Positions 13,335 through 21,563 are shown, counted from the stretch's first letter. The stretch is 32,094 bases of DNA from Clostridiales bacterium UBA3259 (GCA_002362625.1 DEUP01000045.1:1-32094), one strand, 5' to 3'. The notes: a model not told the origin generated them from the sequence alone. Numbers and translations are program-made.

Positions 13335-15416
13335 TTACCCCCTGTAATCTTTATCATACCGGTTGCCGTACACATAGTGGATGATATCCCAGATATATTG
13401 GTACGCTGCGGTGCCGGGTGAAAAGGCGCTGCGGTTTTGGTAGGCGATATAGCCGATACTGCGGTGAACAGTGCCGCCATACAGCGTCACCCGCTTGCCG
13501 TCGGATCCCTGGAGTATGATGTACGGGCGCATGGCAATATCGTCCTTGCACTGCTTGTTTGTAAATCCCACCAGCACATTGGTGTACTGTACCTTGCTGC
13601 CGGAGTAGGCGAACACCGGATCCGCGCCGGCGGCACGGCTGTAGGCGTAGTTATGGCGGGCATAGCTGTCGCTAAGGCTAAGAGAGCCGTTTTGGATCTC
13701 GCTGGAATAGCACAGCAGTGTGCCGTACTCCTCCAGGGTATAGCCGGACAGACCCTTGTTAATCAGCGCGGATTTGACGGATTTTTCGATGCTGGTGATC
13801 ATGCGGATGCCTTTTTTTCCGGTGATTCGGATGGAGCTGCCGCTATAGCTGAGCAAATTATCAAGGGCGGACAGTCTTTTAAGGCTGTACCCGCTCTTGC
13901 CTCTCTCAAGCTTATATACATACATACCCGTCGGGTACATCCGGTGTACGTCGGAGCCTGCGGGCAGGTTGTATTCATAGGCCGTGACGAGGCAATCCTT
14001 TCCCACAGCCAGCGTGACGCCGCCAAAGCTGCCGCTTGCGTCCGGGGATCGGTCTGCCCCATCCACACAGAGAATGACGGATTTGCCGCTGTGAAGCTTC
14101 ACAATGTTGTCCAGCGAGTAGTCCTTCGGTTCAGTGGGGGCTGGGTCGGTGGGGACCGGTTCAGTGGGGGCTGGTTTGGTGGGGACTGGGTCGGTGGGGA
14201 CTGGTTCGGTGGGCTTCGGCACGCTGATTTCCTGGGCGGTGAAATAGAGCGCGTTATTCTGATAGTGCGCACTGAGGCGGTATGTCTTGCCGTTGCCCGG
14301 CTTCCACTCACGAGTGGAAAGATCATAGGCCGCGATGCCGTAGAGAACGCGCTTGGTTGTATCTGGTTCCGAGGTAGTCACAGGAAGGGAAAAGCTTGTA
14401 CGCCCCGCTTTCAGCTGCTCAGTAATGCCCGTCGTAAATCTGTTGGACCAGGTGCGTATCTGTCCGGTTTTTATAAAGTAGTTTTGCTCCAGAGAATTTG
14501 AGGGGCAGCTGGGATCGGTGATGTGGTCGGAATGGACGGCCCTCATCAGCTCGTCGGTCAGGCCGAAGTAGAGATGCTTATAATAGGAAAACGCTTCACT
14601 GTAGTCCACGTCATCCCAGGTAACATCTATCTGGTACCACTTTCCGTCAAGTCTGACGGCGTTCCACTCATGGCCGTTGCCTGTGCATCGTTTGTTTGGT
14701 ATGTTCACGCGGTTAAGCAGCATCTCGTACGCGGAGCGATAGGCGGCGCAGGTGCCTTTGCCATAGAAGAACACGCCCTCCGCGCTGCAAAGCACCCCTG
14801 TTCCGTTGTAATCATACTCGCAGTGGGCTAGGATCCAGTCGTGCAGCCAGAGGGCATAGTCATACTGGCTGCCGTTTGGCAATGCGGCGCGGCACTGTGC
14901 CACCACCTTGTCCGCGGCCTCTTCTACCGTTTGGCCAGTGCCGGTTGGCGTGACATAAATCGTGTGCCTTTCGCTATTAGAGAAAAACCCCGGTTCTGTT
15001 GGGTTGGGGTACATTTCCATGACATAAAAGTCTAACTGATACTTATTGCCGCTGATGAATGTGAAGCTGAAAACATTGTTTTCCTGAAAGGACTGGTTGC
15101 TGGGGTCAATGACAGACTGCCATTGGCCATCCACAAACTGCATGACGCTGTAACGATACTTGTATGTAAAACCATTCAGCGGACGCGGGTTGCCGTGTGG
15201 CGTCTCACCCGTGGGGTTTAGGGTGTACTGCACTGTGTCTCCCACCGCCGGATTGTTTTTGCTGGCGGTGACACTGAGCCTAAGCCCTGTAGGCATTTCA
15301 TTCACACTGCCCGGTGGCGGCTCCGTCTGCTCCTCATCCTCGGCGAACACGGCTGTCGGCAGCAGTGTAAGAACGAGCAGTCCGGTAAGCAGCAGGCAAG
15401 CAAGGCGTTTGAGCAT
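13335..15416 (-). CDS. Secreted transglutaminase-like surface protein
   Basis: This 693-residue protein has a signal peptide (1-25, ending AVFA). A transglutaminase/protease-like core has GTCAAY with Cys223, GHEWN with His249 and IDVTWDD with Asp264, the full Cys-His-Asp triad. A Pro/Thr linker of 15-bp repeats lies at about 401-432. The C-terminal domain (433-693) contains IRITGKKGIRMITSIEKSVK, a pattern I associate with Clostridia surface proteins. The frame is open to 15485, but the ATG at 15416 has GGAGGT upstream and starts the signal peptide directly. Such proteins may cleave or crosslink wall or surface proteins. It is coded just before the SH3 lipoprotein gene. Confidence 0.85.
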   Translation of the reverse strand: MLKRLACLLLTGLLVLTLLPTAVFAEDEEQTEPPPGSVNEMPTGLRLSVTASKNNPAVGDTVQYTLNPTGETPHGNPRPLNGFTYKYRYSVMQFVDGQWQSVIDPSNQSFQENNVFSFTFISGNKYQLDFYVMEMYPNPTEPGFFSNSERHTIYVTPTGTGQTVEEAADKVVAQCRAALPNGSQYDYALWLHDWILAHCEYDYNGTGVLCSAEGVFFYGKGTCAAYRSAYEMLLNRVNIPNKRCTGNGHEWNAVRLDGKWYQIDVTWDDVDYSEAFSYYKHLYFGLTDELMRAVHSDHITDPSCPSNSLEQNYFIKTGQIRTWSNRFTTGITEQLKAGRTSFSLPVTTSEPDTTKRVLYGIAAYDLSTREWKPGNGKTYRLSAHYQNNALYFTAQEISVPKPTEPVPTDPVPTKPAPTEPVPTDPAPTEPKDYSLDNIVKLHSGKSVILCVDGADRSPDASGSFGGVTLAVGKDCLVTAYEYNLPAGSDVHRMYPTGMYVYKLERGKSGYSLKRLSALDNLLSYSGSSIRITGKKGIRMITSIEKSVKSALINKGLSGYTLEEYGTLLCYSSEIQNGSLSLSDSYARHNYAYSRAAGADPVFAYSGSKVQYTNVLVGFTNKQCKDDIAMRPYIILQGSDGKRVTLYGGTVHRSIGYIAYQNRSAFSPGTAAYQYIWDIIHYVYGNRYDKDYRG
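14128..14217 (-). repeat. 15-bp tandem repeats coding a Pro/Thr linker
   Basis: About six units of 15 bases, paired into a 30-base period, code alternating PTEPV / PTDPA-type pentapeptides between the transglutaminase core and the C-terminal domain. Copy number could vary between strains. Confidence 0.85.
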
Positions 15417-15468
15417 TGTTATGAACCTCCACAAAAAATCTTTAAAAATCCGGGTTTTAAGCGTTTTT

Positions 15469-15497
15469 ATATTATCATTGCCCAATCCTTTTGTAAA
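15469..15497 (-). promoter_or_regulatory. Promoter of transglutaminase-lipoprotein operon
   Basis: On the minus strand, TTTACA (15492-15497), 17 bases and TAATAT (15469-15474) lie about 50 bases before the start codon. Confidence 0.5.
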
Positions 15498-15520
15498 GGA
15501 CTATTTTCACCGCAACCCAC

Positions 15521-15549
15521 TTGCGAAAATAGGGACAATCCTGTATGAT
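15521..15549 (+). promoter_or_regulatory. Promoter of sir2 gene
   Basis: TTGCGA (15521-15526), 17 bases and TATGAT (15544-15549) lie 20 bases before the ATG, with AAGGAGG in between. Confidence 0.6.
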
Positions 15550-15569
15550 AAGGACAAGGAGGCGTTATT

Positions 15570-16283
15570 ATGAACGACATCGAAACTTTGAAACGATGGG
15601 CGGCGGAAAGCCGCAGAATCGTTGCCTTTACGGGAGCGGGCGTGTCAACGGAATCCGGCATCCCGGATTTCCGGAGCGTGGACGGGCTGTACAGCCAGCA
15701 CTTTGACTATCCGCCGGAAACCATTATCAGCCATACCTTCTATGAGCGCCGTCCGGAGTGCTTCTTCCGGTTCTACCGGGAGAAAATGCTGCCCCTGGGC
15801 TTTGAGCCAAACATCACCCACAAGGTGCTGGCCCGGTGGGAAGCGGAGGGAAGGCTGGCCGCTGTGGTGACCCAGAATATTGACGGCCTGCATCAAAAGG
15901 CGGGCAGCAAACGGGTCTATGAGCTCCACGGCTCTGTTCTGCGCAATTACTGCACCCGGTGCGGTCAGTTCTATCCGGCGGAGTTCATTCGGGACACCCA
16001 GGGCATACCCAGATGCGGCTGCGGCGGCATTGTGAAGCCGGACGTGGTGCTGTACGAGGAAAGCCTGGACCAGGACGCCATTGAAAAAAGCGTCATGGCC
16101 ATCCGCGGCGCCGATCTGCTCATTGTGGCGGGCACCAGCCTGACGGTGTACCCGGCGGCGGGACTGATCCATTACTACCGGGGCAACCGGCTGGTGCTGA
16201 TTAACCGGGACGAAACGCCCTATGACAGCCAGGCGGATCTGGTGCTCCACGAAAGCCTGGGAGATGTGTTCAGCAGACTGTGA
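15570..16283 (+). CDS. cobB: Sir2-family NAD-dependent protein deacylase
   Basis: This 237-residue sirtuin removes acyl groups from lysines using NAD. Motifs: GAGVSTESGIPDFRS (22-36, NAD binding), TQNIDGLH (101-108), and catalytic His120 in ELHGS. Four zinc cysteines lie at 128, 131, 149 and 151. Length and layout are normal for bacterial Sir2. It is a single gene with its own promoter and terminator. The residues that mark succinyl-lysine preference were not evaluated, so the acyl specificity is left open. The symbol is used in the broad sense. Confidence 0.93.
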   Translation: MNDIETLKRWAAESRRIVAFTGAGVSTESGIPDFRSVDGLYSQHFDYPPETIISHTFYERRPECFFRFYREKMLPLGFEPNITHKVLARWEAEGRLAAVVTQNIDGLHQKAGSKRVYELHGSVLRNYCTRCGQFYPAEFIRDTQGIPRCGCGGIVKPDVVLYEESLDQDAIEKSVMAIRGADLLIVAGTSLTVYPAAGLIHYYRGNRLVLINRDETPYDSQADLVLHESLGDVFSRL

Positions 16284-16290
16284 CAAAAGA

Positions 16291-16325
16291 AAACAGGGAG
16301 AAATTTGAAGCTTCTCCCTGTTTTT
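16291..16325. terminator. Terminator between sir2 and thrE-like gene
   Basis: AAACAGGGAGAA (16291-16302) pairs with TTCTCCCTGTTT (16312-16323), 12 perfect pairs, followed by TTTTT on the plus strand. On the minus strand the tail is cttttgtc, so it probably also serves the convergent gene. Confidence 0.88.
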
Positions 16326-16330
16326 GTAAA

Positions 16331-17560
16331 TCACCGTTTTTTTCCATGCCAGTCGGAATACATCCGGAATACGGTGGAGCCGAGGAGAATGCCCACGGCC
16401 AGAATCCCGGCAATGGCGGCGGTGTGCAGGCCGGTTTTTACGAAGGCGTCCATTTCCCGCTGGAGGGCGTAGCTCATGGCCCGGTAGACCCCGGCTCCCG
16501 GGATCATGGGGAAAATGGAAACTACCAAATAGGAAATTGCGGGATATTTCCGAATCCGTGCCATGGTTTCCGAATATACAGAGGAAAAAAGCCCCGACCA
16601 GAAATAGGCAAGAAGATCACTGCAGCCCATTTCCAGCACAATCAGGTACACCGCCCAGGAAAGGGCACCGCCTAAGGCGCACAGAAGCATACCAGGGCCG
16701 TGGATGTTAAACAGCACCGCGAATCCGCAGCAGCTGATAAAGACGAAGAAGCATTGGGCGATAATGGAATAGTTTATGGGCGCAATGCTCTGAGGGATTC
16801 CCCAGAGGGATGTGGCAAGCCGCCAGGCGGTGGCGGTGCCCAGGGCGATGGCGACGCCGATGAGGAATACCTGGACGATTCGGTTGACGCCGGAATTGGT
16901 GTCGCCGTAGATGATATCCCGCATGGCGTTGGTAAACAGCAGTCCCGGAACCAGCAGCATCAGCGCGCCCATGGTCACCGCGTCAGGATTCGCGGTCAGA
17001 CCCAGCGCGCCCAGAGCGTAGGCCAGCAGCGCCATGAGGAAGGCGGCGGCAATGGTCTGAAAGAAGGAATTGGCCCTTCGCTTTGTGAGAAATTTCTGCA
17101 CCAGGCTGATGACGACACCGCAGGCGCCGGCGCAGAAGAAGTCCGCCAGTCTGCCGCCGAAAAAGAGACTGAAGCCGGCGCCGCCGAAAAACGCCCCCAG
17201 ATGCTGGACGGGAAGGGGATATTCCAGCAGGTATTCTCCTTTGACCCGGGAGAACATCTCCTGCGCTGTCTGAGGCTCGGGTTTGCGATTGCATAAAATA
17301 CGGCTCAGACCGTTGAATTTTTCCACGGCGTCCAGATCGTTGCCGTGGCTGCCGATGCGCCGTACACGGGTGAGGTTGTGCCCGTCCGGCTGGATCAGGC
17401 TCACAATCAGCAGATTGGGGATGGCAAACACTTCCGCCTGCAGTCCGTAGGCGGCCAGCACCCGGCTGACGCTTTCCTCCACACGGAAGGTCTCCGCACC
17501 GGAGATCGCCAGCTCGTAGCCCAGGTCCGCCGCCATATCAAGTAAGGCTTCGTTATCCAT
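16331..17560 (-). CDS. Threonine/serine exporter family membrane protein (ThrE-like)
   Basis: This 409-residue protein combines a soluble N-terminal region (1-110) with about ten membrane helices, the layout of single-chain ThrE proteins. Many Firmicutes split this into two genes. The start MDNEALLDMAADLGYELAISGAETFRVEESV is typical of the first half (DUF1212), and the second half ends in five helices like the DUF3815 partner. The open frame reaches 17857, but the ATG at 17560 has AGGAGG seven bases upstream. It may export threonine, serine or small peptides; substrate is inferred from the family. It follows degV, with a hairpin between them. Confidence 0.86.
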   Translation of the reverse strand: MDNEALLDMAADLGYELAISGAETFRVEESVSRVLAAYGLQAEVFAIPNLLIVSLIQPDGHNLTRVRRIGSHGNDLDAVEKFNGLSRILCNRKPEPQTAQEMFSRVKGEYLLEYPLPVQHLGAFFGGAGFSLFFGGRLADFFCAGACGVVISLVQKFLTKRRANSFFQTIAAAFLMALLAYALGALGLTANPDAVTMGALMLLVPGLLFTNAMRDIIYGDTNSGVNRIVQVFLIGVAIALGTATAWRLATSLWGIPQSIAPINYSIIAQCFFVFISCCGFAVLFNIHGPGMLLCALGGALSWAVYLIVLEMGCSDLLAYFWSGLFSSVYSETMARIRKYPAISYLVVSIFPMIPGAGVYRAMSYALQREMDAFVKTGLHTAAIAGILAVGILLGSTVFRMYSDWHGKKR

Positions 17561-17591
17561 GGAACCTCCTGTCAAAAAAGCGCTGACATGG

Positions 17592-17628
17592 TTTGGCTCT
17601 GTCCCGAAAAAAGCGGTACAGAGCCAAA
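17592..17628 (-). terminator. Stem-loop between degV and thrE-like gene
   Basis: TTTGGCTCTGT (17592-17602) pairs perfectly with ACAGAGCCAAA (17618-17628), loop 15. On the minus strand the loop contains six T's, but no T tract follows the stem. It could be a partial terminator or an RNA-processing site in a degV-thrE transcript. Confidence 0.45.
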
Positions 17629-17631
17629 GGA

Positions 17632-18474
17632 TTATTTCCTCGCGAAGAGAATGCCCAGGGTGCCGGGACCGCAGTGGCAGGAGACGGTGCAGCCGGCAAC
17701 GGTTTCGTAAATTTCCGAAAAGCGGCCGTAAGTACGGACGGCTTCCCGCACGGCGTCGAGGACTTCCTGGGAAACCTGGGTGTAGGTGATAAACAGGACG
17801 CTCTGATCGATGTCCTCCCGGCCTTCCAGACGATCCGTTACATAGCTTGCCAGGCACTTGGCAAATTTACCACGGTATTTTTTGCCAACGATCATCTTGC
17901 CGTCCCTGACCTCAATGCAGGGCTTCAGATTCAGCAGGTTCGCCCCAAGGGCAGCGGCGGAGGAGCAGCGGCCGCCCTTCACCAGGTAGTCCAGCTTGTC
18001 AACCACAAAGCTGGCTTCCACCTTGCTGGAGTAGTCTTCCAGAGCGGTTTTCAGCTCGTCCAGAGAGGATACGGTCTTTGCCAGCGCACAGGCCTTCAGC
18101 ACCAGCAGACCCTGGCCGGTGGACAGGTTCCGGGAATCCACAACCAGGACGTTATCAAATTCCGAGGCGGCGAGGGTGGCGTTCTGGAAGCTGGAGGAAA
18201 AATCGGAGCTGATGGTGATGTGCACCACGCCGTCGTATTTTTCCGCAAAGGGACGGAAGGTATCCACATAGAAACCAACACTGCGGGCAGCCGTGGTGCA
18301 AAGCTCACCGCCGGCAGCCACATGGGCGAAGATGTCATTGGGGACGATGGTTTGGCCGTCGTAGAATTCTTCTCCGTTTTTCATGACGATCAGCGGCGTG
18401 ATGGTGATGTCGTTCGCCTGAACCAGCTCCGGGGACAGGTCGCAGGTGCTGTCGGAAATAACTTTAATATTCAT
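17632..18474 (-). CDS. DegV-family fatty-acid-binding protein
   Basis: This 280-residue DegV (FakB-type) protein binds a fatty acid and, with kinase FakA, presents it for phosphorylation and use in phospholipids. Motifs are SDSTCDL at 7-13, SDFSSSFQNA near 90-99, and the closing SCHCGPGTLGILF. The length is normal. AGGAGG lies four bases before the ATG. No fakA is in the window, which is common for DegV paralogues. It lies 16 bases after the hxlR gene and may be co-transcribed with it. Confidence 0.92.
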   Translation of the reverse strand: MNIKVISDSTCDLSPELVQANDITITPLIVMKNGEEFYDGQTIVPNDIFAHVAAGGELCTTAARSVGFYVDTFRPFAEKYDGVVHITISSDFSSSFQNATLAASEFDNVLVVDSRNLSTGQGLLVLKACALAKTVSSLDELKTALEDYSSKVEASFVVDKLDYLVKGGRCSSAAALGANLLNLKPCIEVRDGKMIVGKKYRGKFAKCLASYVTDRLEGREDIDQSVLFITYTQVSQEVLDAVREAVRTYGRFSEIYETVAGCTVSCHCGPGTLGILFARK

Positions 18475-18490
18475 AGTGCCTCCTGAAATC

Positions 18491-18859
18491 TCAATTGGAT
18501 TGGGTTATGGGATCTGAGCCCATCATAAAACAGTGGGGTTCCTGATTCCTGCTTCGAAGAAAGTCCGCGCCCCAGTCCCGCATGGCGACCAGAATGGGCA
18601 TCAGACTTTTTCCGGTTTCCGTGAGGGAATACTCAACCCTGGGCGGAATAACGGCGAAGACCTCCCGGTGGATCAAATGCTCACTTTCCAGCTCCCGAAG
18701 CTGCTGGGTCAGCATTTTTGGAGTGGCCTTTCGGATCCGGTCCCGCAGCTCGGAAAATCGCAGCTTCCCGTCGGACAGGTGCCAGAGAATCAGAGCCTTA
18801 TATTTTCCGCCGATCAGATCCAGCGTTGCTTCCACCGGACAATTTTCCTTGTATTCCAT
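18491..18859 (-). CDS. HxlR-family winged-helix regulator
   Basis: This 122-residue DNA-binding protein starts MEYKENCPVEATLDLIGGKYKALIL, the HxlR signature. It has the conserved N-terminal Cys7 that acts as redox or electrophile sensor in relatives such as YodB and HypR. The winged helix covers about 10-105 (recognition region LRDRIRKATPKMLTQQLREL). The frame is open to 18967, but the ATG at 18859 has a GGAGG site. It diverges from copA, and a dyad covers both promoters, so it probably represses itself and perhaps copA. Cys110 is an extra C-terminal cysteine. Confidence 0.9.
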   Translation of the reverse strand: MEYKENCPVEATLDLIGGKYKALILWHLSDGKLRFSELRDRIRKATPKMLTQQLRELESEHLIHREVFAVIPPRVEYSLTETGKSLMPILVAMRDWGADFLRSRNQEPHCFMMGSDPITQSN

Positions 18860-18893
18860 AGAAAGCCTCCATTGGTATCTTTTTGGGTAGTAT

Positions 18894-18913
18894 AGTACAA
18901 ATAAGTGCGTACT
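18894..18913. promoter_or_regulatory. Candidate HxlR operator between hxlR and copA
   Basis: AGTAC (18894-18898) and GTACT (18909-18913) form an inverted repeat with a 10-base centre. It touches the minus-strand -10 candidate (TATACT, 18889-18894) and the first base of the plus-strand -35 (18913). AGTA/TACT-type half-sites are known for HxlR proteins such as YodB, though with different spacing. Confidence 0.45.
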
Positions 18914-18940
18914 TGCATTTTCCGCAATGTATGGTAGAAT
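18913..18940 (+). promoter_or_regulatory. copA promoter
   Basis: TTGCAT (18913-18918), 16 bases and TAGAAT (18935-18940), with TG one base before the -10. The leader to copA is about 100 bases. Confidence 0.55.
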
Positions 18941-19046
18941 ACTATCATAAAGATACGTCCCTGTCAAACAAAATTTCAGGAATATTCAAAAAGTTTTCTT
19001 GATTTTCAGACAGAAATTGGGAATCATGTTGTAGAGGGGAAATGCT

Positions 19047-21563
19047 ATGAAGATGCAGTTTGAAGTCACCGGCATGACCTGCGCGGCCTGCTCGGCCCGG
19101 GTGGAAAAGGTGACCAGAGCCGTGGAAGGCGTGGAAAAGGCGGATGTGAACCTGCTGGCAGGCACCATGCAGGTGGAGGCCGCCACCGAGACAATAGCGG
19201 AGGAGATTGTGCAGGCGGTGGAAAACGCCGGCTATCACGCCTCTCTTCCGGGAAAGATCAAAAAGAAGGAAGAAGACCATAAAAAGGAAAAGGAAGACGA
19301 GCTGAAGGCCGTCCGCAACCGGATCATCGGTTCCGCTGTCTGCCTTGTGGTTCTCATGTACTTTACCATGGGTCACATGATCGGCCTGCCCGCTCCCGGC
19401 TGGTACCACGGCCTGGAAAATGCCCTGGTGGCCGCCCTGCTGCAATTTTTCCTGACTCTGCCGCCGGTTTACTTAAACCGGGTATACTACAGCCGGGGCT
19501 TTAAGGCCCTGTGGCACAGAGCGCCCAACATGGACTCCCTGATTGCGGTGGGCTCCACAGCGGCTCTCCTGTACGGCGTGGCGGCCCTGTTCCGGATGGC
19601 CTGGGGCATGGGTCACGGTGACTGGGATTTGGTGCGGACCTACAGCGAGAACCTGTATTTTGAATCCGCCGCCATGATCCTGACCCTGATTACCCTGGGA
19701 AAATACCTGGAAACCCGGGCCAAGGGCCGCACCGGCGACGCCATCCGGGCCTTGATGGACTTAAGCCCCAAGACCGCTATGGTGATCCGGGGAGAGGAGA
19801 CCCTGGAGGTTCCCGTGGAGCAGGTGGTGGTTGGTGACCGGGTGGTTGTCCGTTCCGGCGGAAGCATTCCCGTGGACGGCACGGTGCTGAAGGGCCGGGC
19901 CGCCGTTGACCAGAGCGCCCTGACGGGGGAAAGCGTTCCCGTGGAAAAGGGTCCCGGGGATACGGTGGCGGCCGCTACCATCAATACGGAGGGATATCTG
20001 GAATTCCGGGCGGACAAGGTGGGGGAGGATACCACCCTGGCCCAGGTGATTCGGATGGTGGAGGAAGCGGGGGGCTCCAAGGCACCCATTGCCCGGCTTG
20101 CCGATAAGATCGCCGGGGTATTTGTGCCCGTGGTGATGGCCATTGCCGCCGTGACTTTCCTTGCATGGATGATTGCGGGATACAGTATGGAGTTTTCTCT
20201 GAACTGCGCCATTTCCGTGCTGGTGATCTCCTGCCCCTGCGCCTTGGGTCTGGCGACCCCTGTGGCCATTATGGTGGGCACAGGACGGGGCGCTCAGATG
20301 GGCGTACTGTTTAAGAACGCGGAGGCGCTGGAAAATCTCCACCATGTGGATACGGTGGTGCTGGACAAGACCGGCACCCTGACCACCGGCAAGCCGGAGG
20401 TGACAGATGTGCTTCCGGGAAGCGTCAGCGGCGGGGAGCTGCTGGGAATTGCCGCCGCTCTGGAAAGCAAGTCCGAGCATCCCTTCGCCAAGGCCATTTT
20501 GAAGAAGGCGGAGGGCACCAACTTCCCGGAGGCGGAGAACTTTGAGACACTGCCCGGACGGGGCGTCGCGGGAACCGTAAACGGCCTTCGCTGCTACGGC
20601 GGCAACGGACGGCTTATGGAGGAGCTGGGCGTGGCCATTCCCAATATGGAAAGCCTGGCGGGTCAGGGGAAGACCCCCCTGCACTTTGCCGATGAAACCG
20701 GCCGGTATCTGGGTACCATTGCCGCCGCTGATGTGTTAAAGCCCGATTCCGCCTCGGCCATTGCCGCCATGCAGAGTCTGCACCTGGATGTGGTCATGCT
20801 TACCGGCGACAACGAGGCGACGGCCAGGGCCATCGGCGCTTCCGCCGGGATTACCCATGTGATCTCCGACGTGCTGCCCACGGACAAGGCCAGCGCCGTC
20901 AAGGCATTGCAGGAGCAGGGACACCGGGTGCTGATGGTAGGCGACGGCATCAACGACGCCCCCGCACTGGTAACCGCCGACGTGGGTATGGCCATTGGGG
21001 CCGGTACGGACATTGCCATGGAGTCCGCGGATGTGGTGCTGATGAACAGCAGCCTGACCGCCGTCAGCGGGGCCATCGAACTGAGCAAGGCCACCATCCG
21101 CAACATCCGGGAGAACCTGTTCTGGGCGTTCTTCTATAACACCCTGGGCATTCCCGTGGCCGCCGGTGTGCTGTATCTTCCCTTCGGCCTGCTGCTCAGT
21201 CCCATGCTTGGCGCGGCGGCTATGAGCATGAGCAGCGTGTTCGTGGTAAGCAACGCTCTGCGTCTGCGGTTCTTTAGATCCAAAACCGCCCTGAAGGATG
21301 GGGCGGAGCAGGATACAGTTCCAGTCATTTTGGAAGAAAATAACAATATTCAGGAGGAAACGAATATGGAAACAGTTATCAAGGTAGAGGGTATGATGTG
21401 CGGCCACTGCAAGGCCCGGGTGGAAAAGGCCTGCAAGAGTGTTCCCGGTACGGTAGAGGCCGTGGTGGATTTGGCAGCCAAGACGGTCACCGTCACCGGT
21501 ACCGCCGACGTGGCGGCCCTGAAAAAGGCCATTACCGACGCGGACTACCAGGTGGTTGACTGA
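19047..21563 (+). CDS. copA: Copper-exporting P1B-type ATPase with N- and C-terminal HMA domains
   Basis: This 838-residue pump exports Cu(I). An N-terminal metal-binding domain has GMTCAAC (Cys12, Cys15). Eight membrane helices include CPC (396-398). The catalytic parts are TGES (293-296), DKTGTLT with phospho-Asp440, SEHP (476-479) and GDGIND (632-637). After the last helix, a linker (about 742-772) leads to a second HMA domain with GMMCGHC (Cys785, Cys788). A C-terminal HMA is unusual for CopA and looks like a fused CopZ. Within the linker is a perfect AGGAGG and an in-frame ATG (codon 774), so free CopZ may also be made. GAGGGG precedes the copA ATG. It is probably controlled by the divergent HxlR protein. 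Confidence 0.96.
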   Translation: MKMQFEVTGMTCAACSARVEKVTRAVEGVEKADVNLLAGTMQVEAATETIAEEIVQAVENAGYHASLPGKIKKKEEDHKKEKEDELKAVRNRIIGSAVCLVVLMYFTMGHMIGLPAPGWYHGLENALVAALLQFFLTLPPVYLNRVYYSRGFKALWHRAPNMDSLIAVGSTAALLYGVAALFRMAWGMGHGDWDLVRTYSENLYFESAAMILTLITLGKYLETRAKGRTGDAIRALMDLSPKTAMVIRGEETLEVPVEQVVVGDRVVVRSGGSIPVDGTVLKGRAAVDQSALTGESVPVEKGPGDTVAAATINTEGYLEFRADKVGEDTTLAQVIRMVEEAGGSKAPIARLADKIAGVFVPVVMAIAAVTFLAWMIAGYSMEFSLNCAISVLVISCPCALGLATPVAIMVGTGRGAQMGVLFKNAEALENLHHVDTVVLDKTGTLTTGKPEVTDVLPGSVSGGELLGIAAALESKSEHPFAKAILKKAEGTNFPEAENFETLPGRGVAGTVNGLRCYGGNGRLMEELGVAIPNMESLAGQGKTPLHFADETGRYLGTIAAADVLKPDSASAIAAMQSLHLDVVMLTGDNEATARAIGASAGITHVISDVLPTDKASAVKALQEQGHRVLMVGDGINDAPALVTADVGMAIGAGTDIAMESADVVLMNSSLTAVSGAIELSKATIRNIRENLFWAFFYNTLGIPVAAGVLYLPFGLLLSPMLGAAAMSMSSVFVVSNALRLRFFRSKTALKDGAEQDTVPVILEENNNIQEETNMETVIKVEGMMCGHCKARVEKACKSVPGTVEAVVDLAAKTVTVTGTADVAALKKAITDADYQVVD
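21352..21368 (+). promoter_or_regulatory. Internal ribosome site and ATG within copA
   Basis: AGGAGG at 21352-21357 is followed after 8 bases by ATG at 21366-21368, in frame with copA. Spacing and sequence are ideal and better than those of copA itself. In the fusion frame these bases code the QEETNM linker. Confidence 0.7.
21366..21563 (+). CDS. copZ: Possible internally initiated CopZ-type copper chaperone
   Basis: Starting at the internal ATG gives a 65-residue protein, METVIKVEGMMCGHCKARVE and onward. This is a complete single HMA domain of normal CopZ length, with Cys12 and Cys15 as the Cu(I) ligands. CopZ carries copper to CopA in the cytoplasm. It shares frame and stop codon with copA, so the gene would give both a CopA-CopZ fusion and free CopZ. 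An alternative is that copA and copZ were once separate genes and lost the stop between them, leaving the ribosome site as a relic. Confidence 0.55.
   Translation: METVIKVEGMMCGHCKARVEKACKSVPGTVEAVVDLAAKTVTVTGTADVAALKKAITDADYQVVD

Noticed and set aside
12144..13421. A 425-codon plus-strand frame opposite the SH3 lipoprotein gene
   Set aside because: Repetitive Ala/Gly/Arg composition comes from the reverse of the polyglycine codons. The opposite strand has a lipobox, a ribosome site and internal domain repeats.
13437..14501. A 354-codon plus-strand frame opposite the transglutaminase gene
   Set aside because: The Gly/Trp/Asp repeats are the reverse reading of the Pro/Thr linker.
16331..17857. 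508-aa version of the ThrE-like protein
   Set aside because: The first 99 residues are Arg/Pro/Gly-rich shadow of degV. The ATG at 17560 has AGGAGG and gives the family's normal start.
18860..19046. CopY or CsoR operator before copA
   Set aside because: No TACA-N2-TGTA copper box and no G-rich CsoR dyad; only the AGTAC/GTACT repeat stands out.
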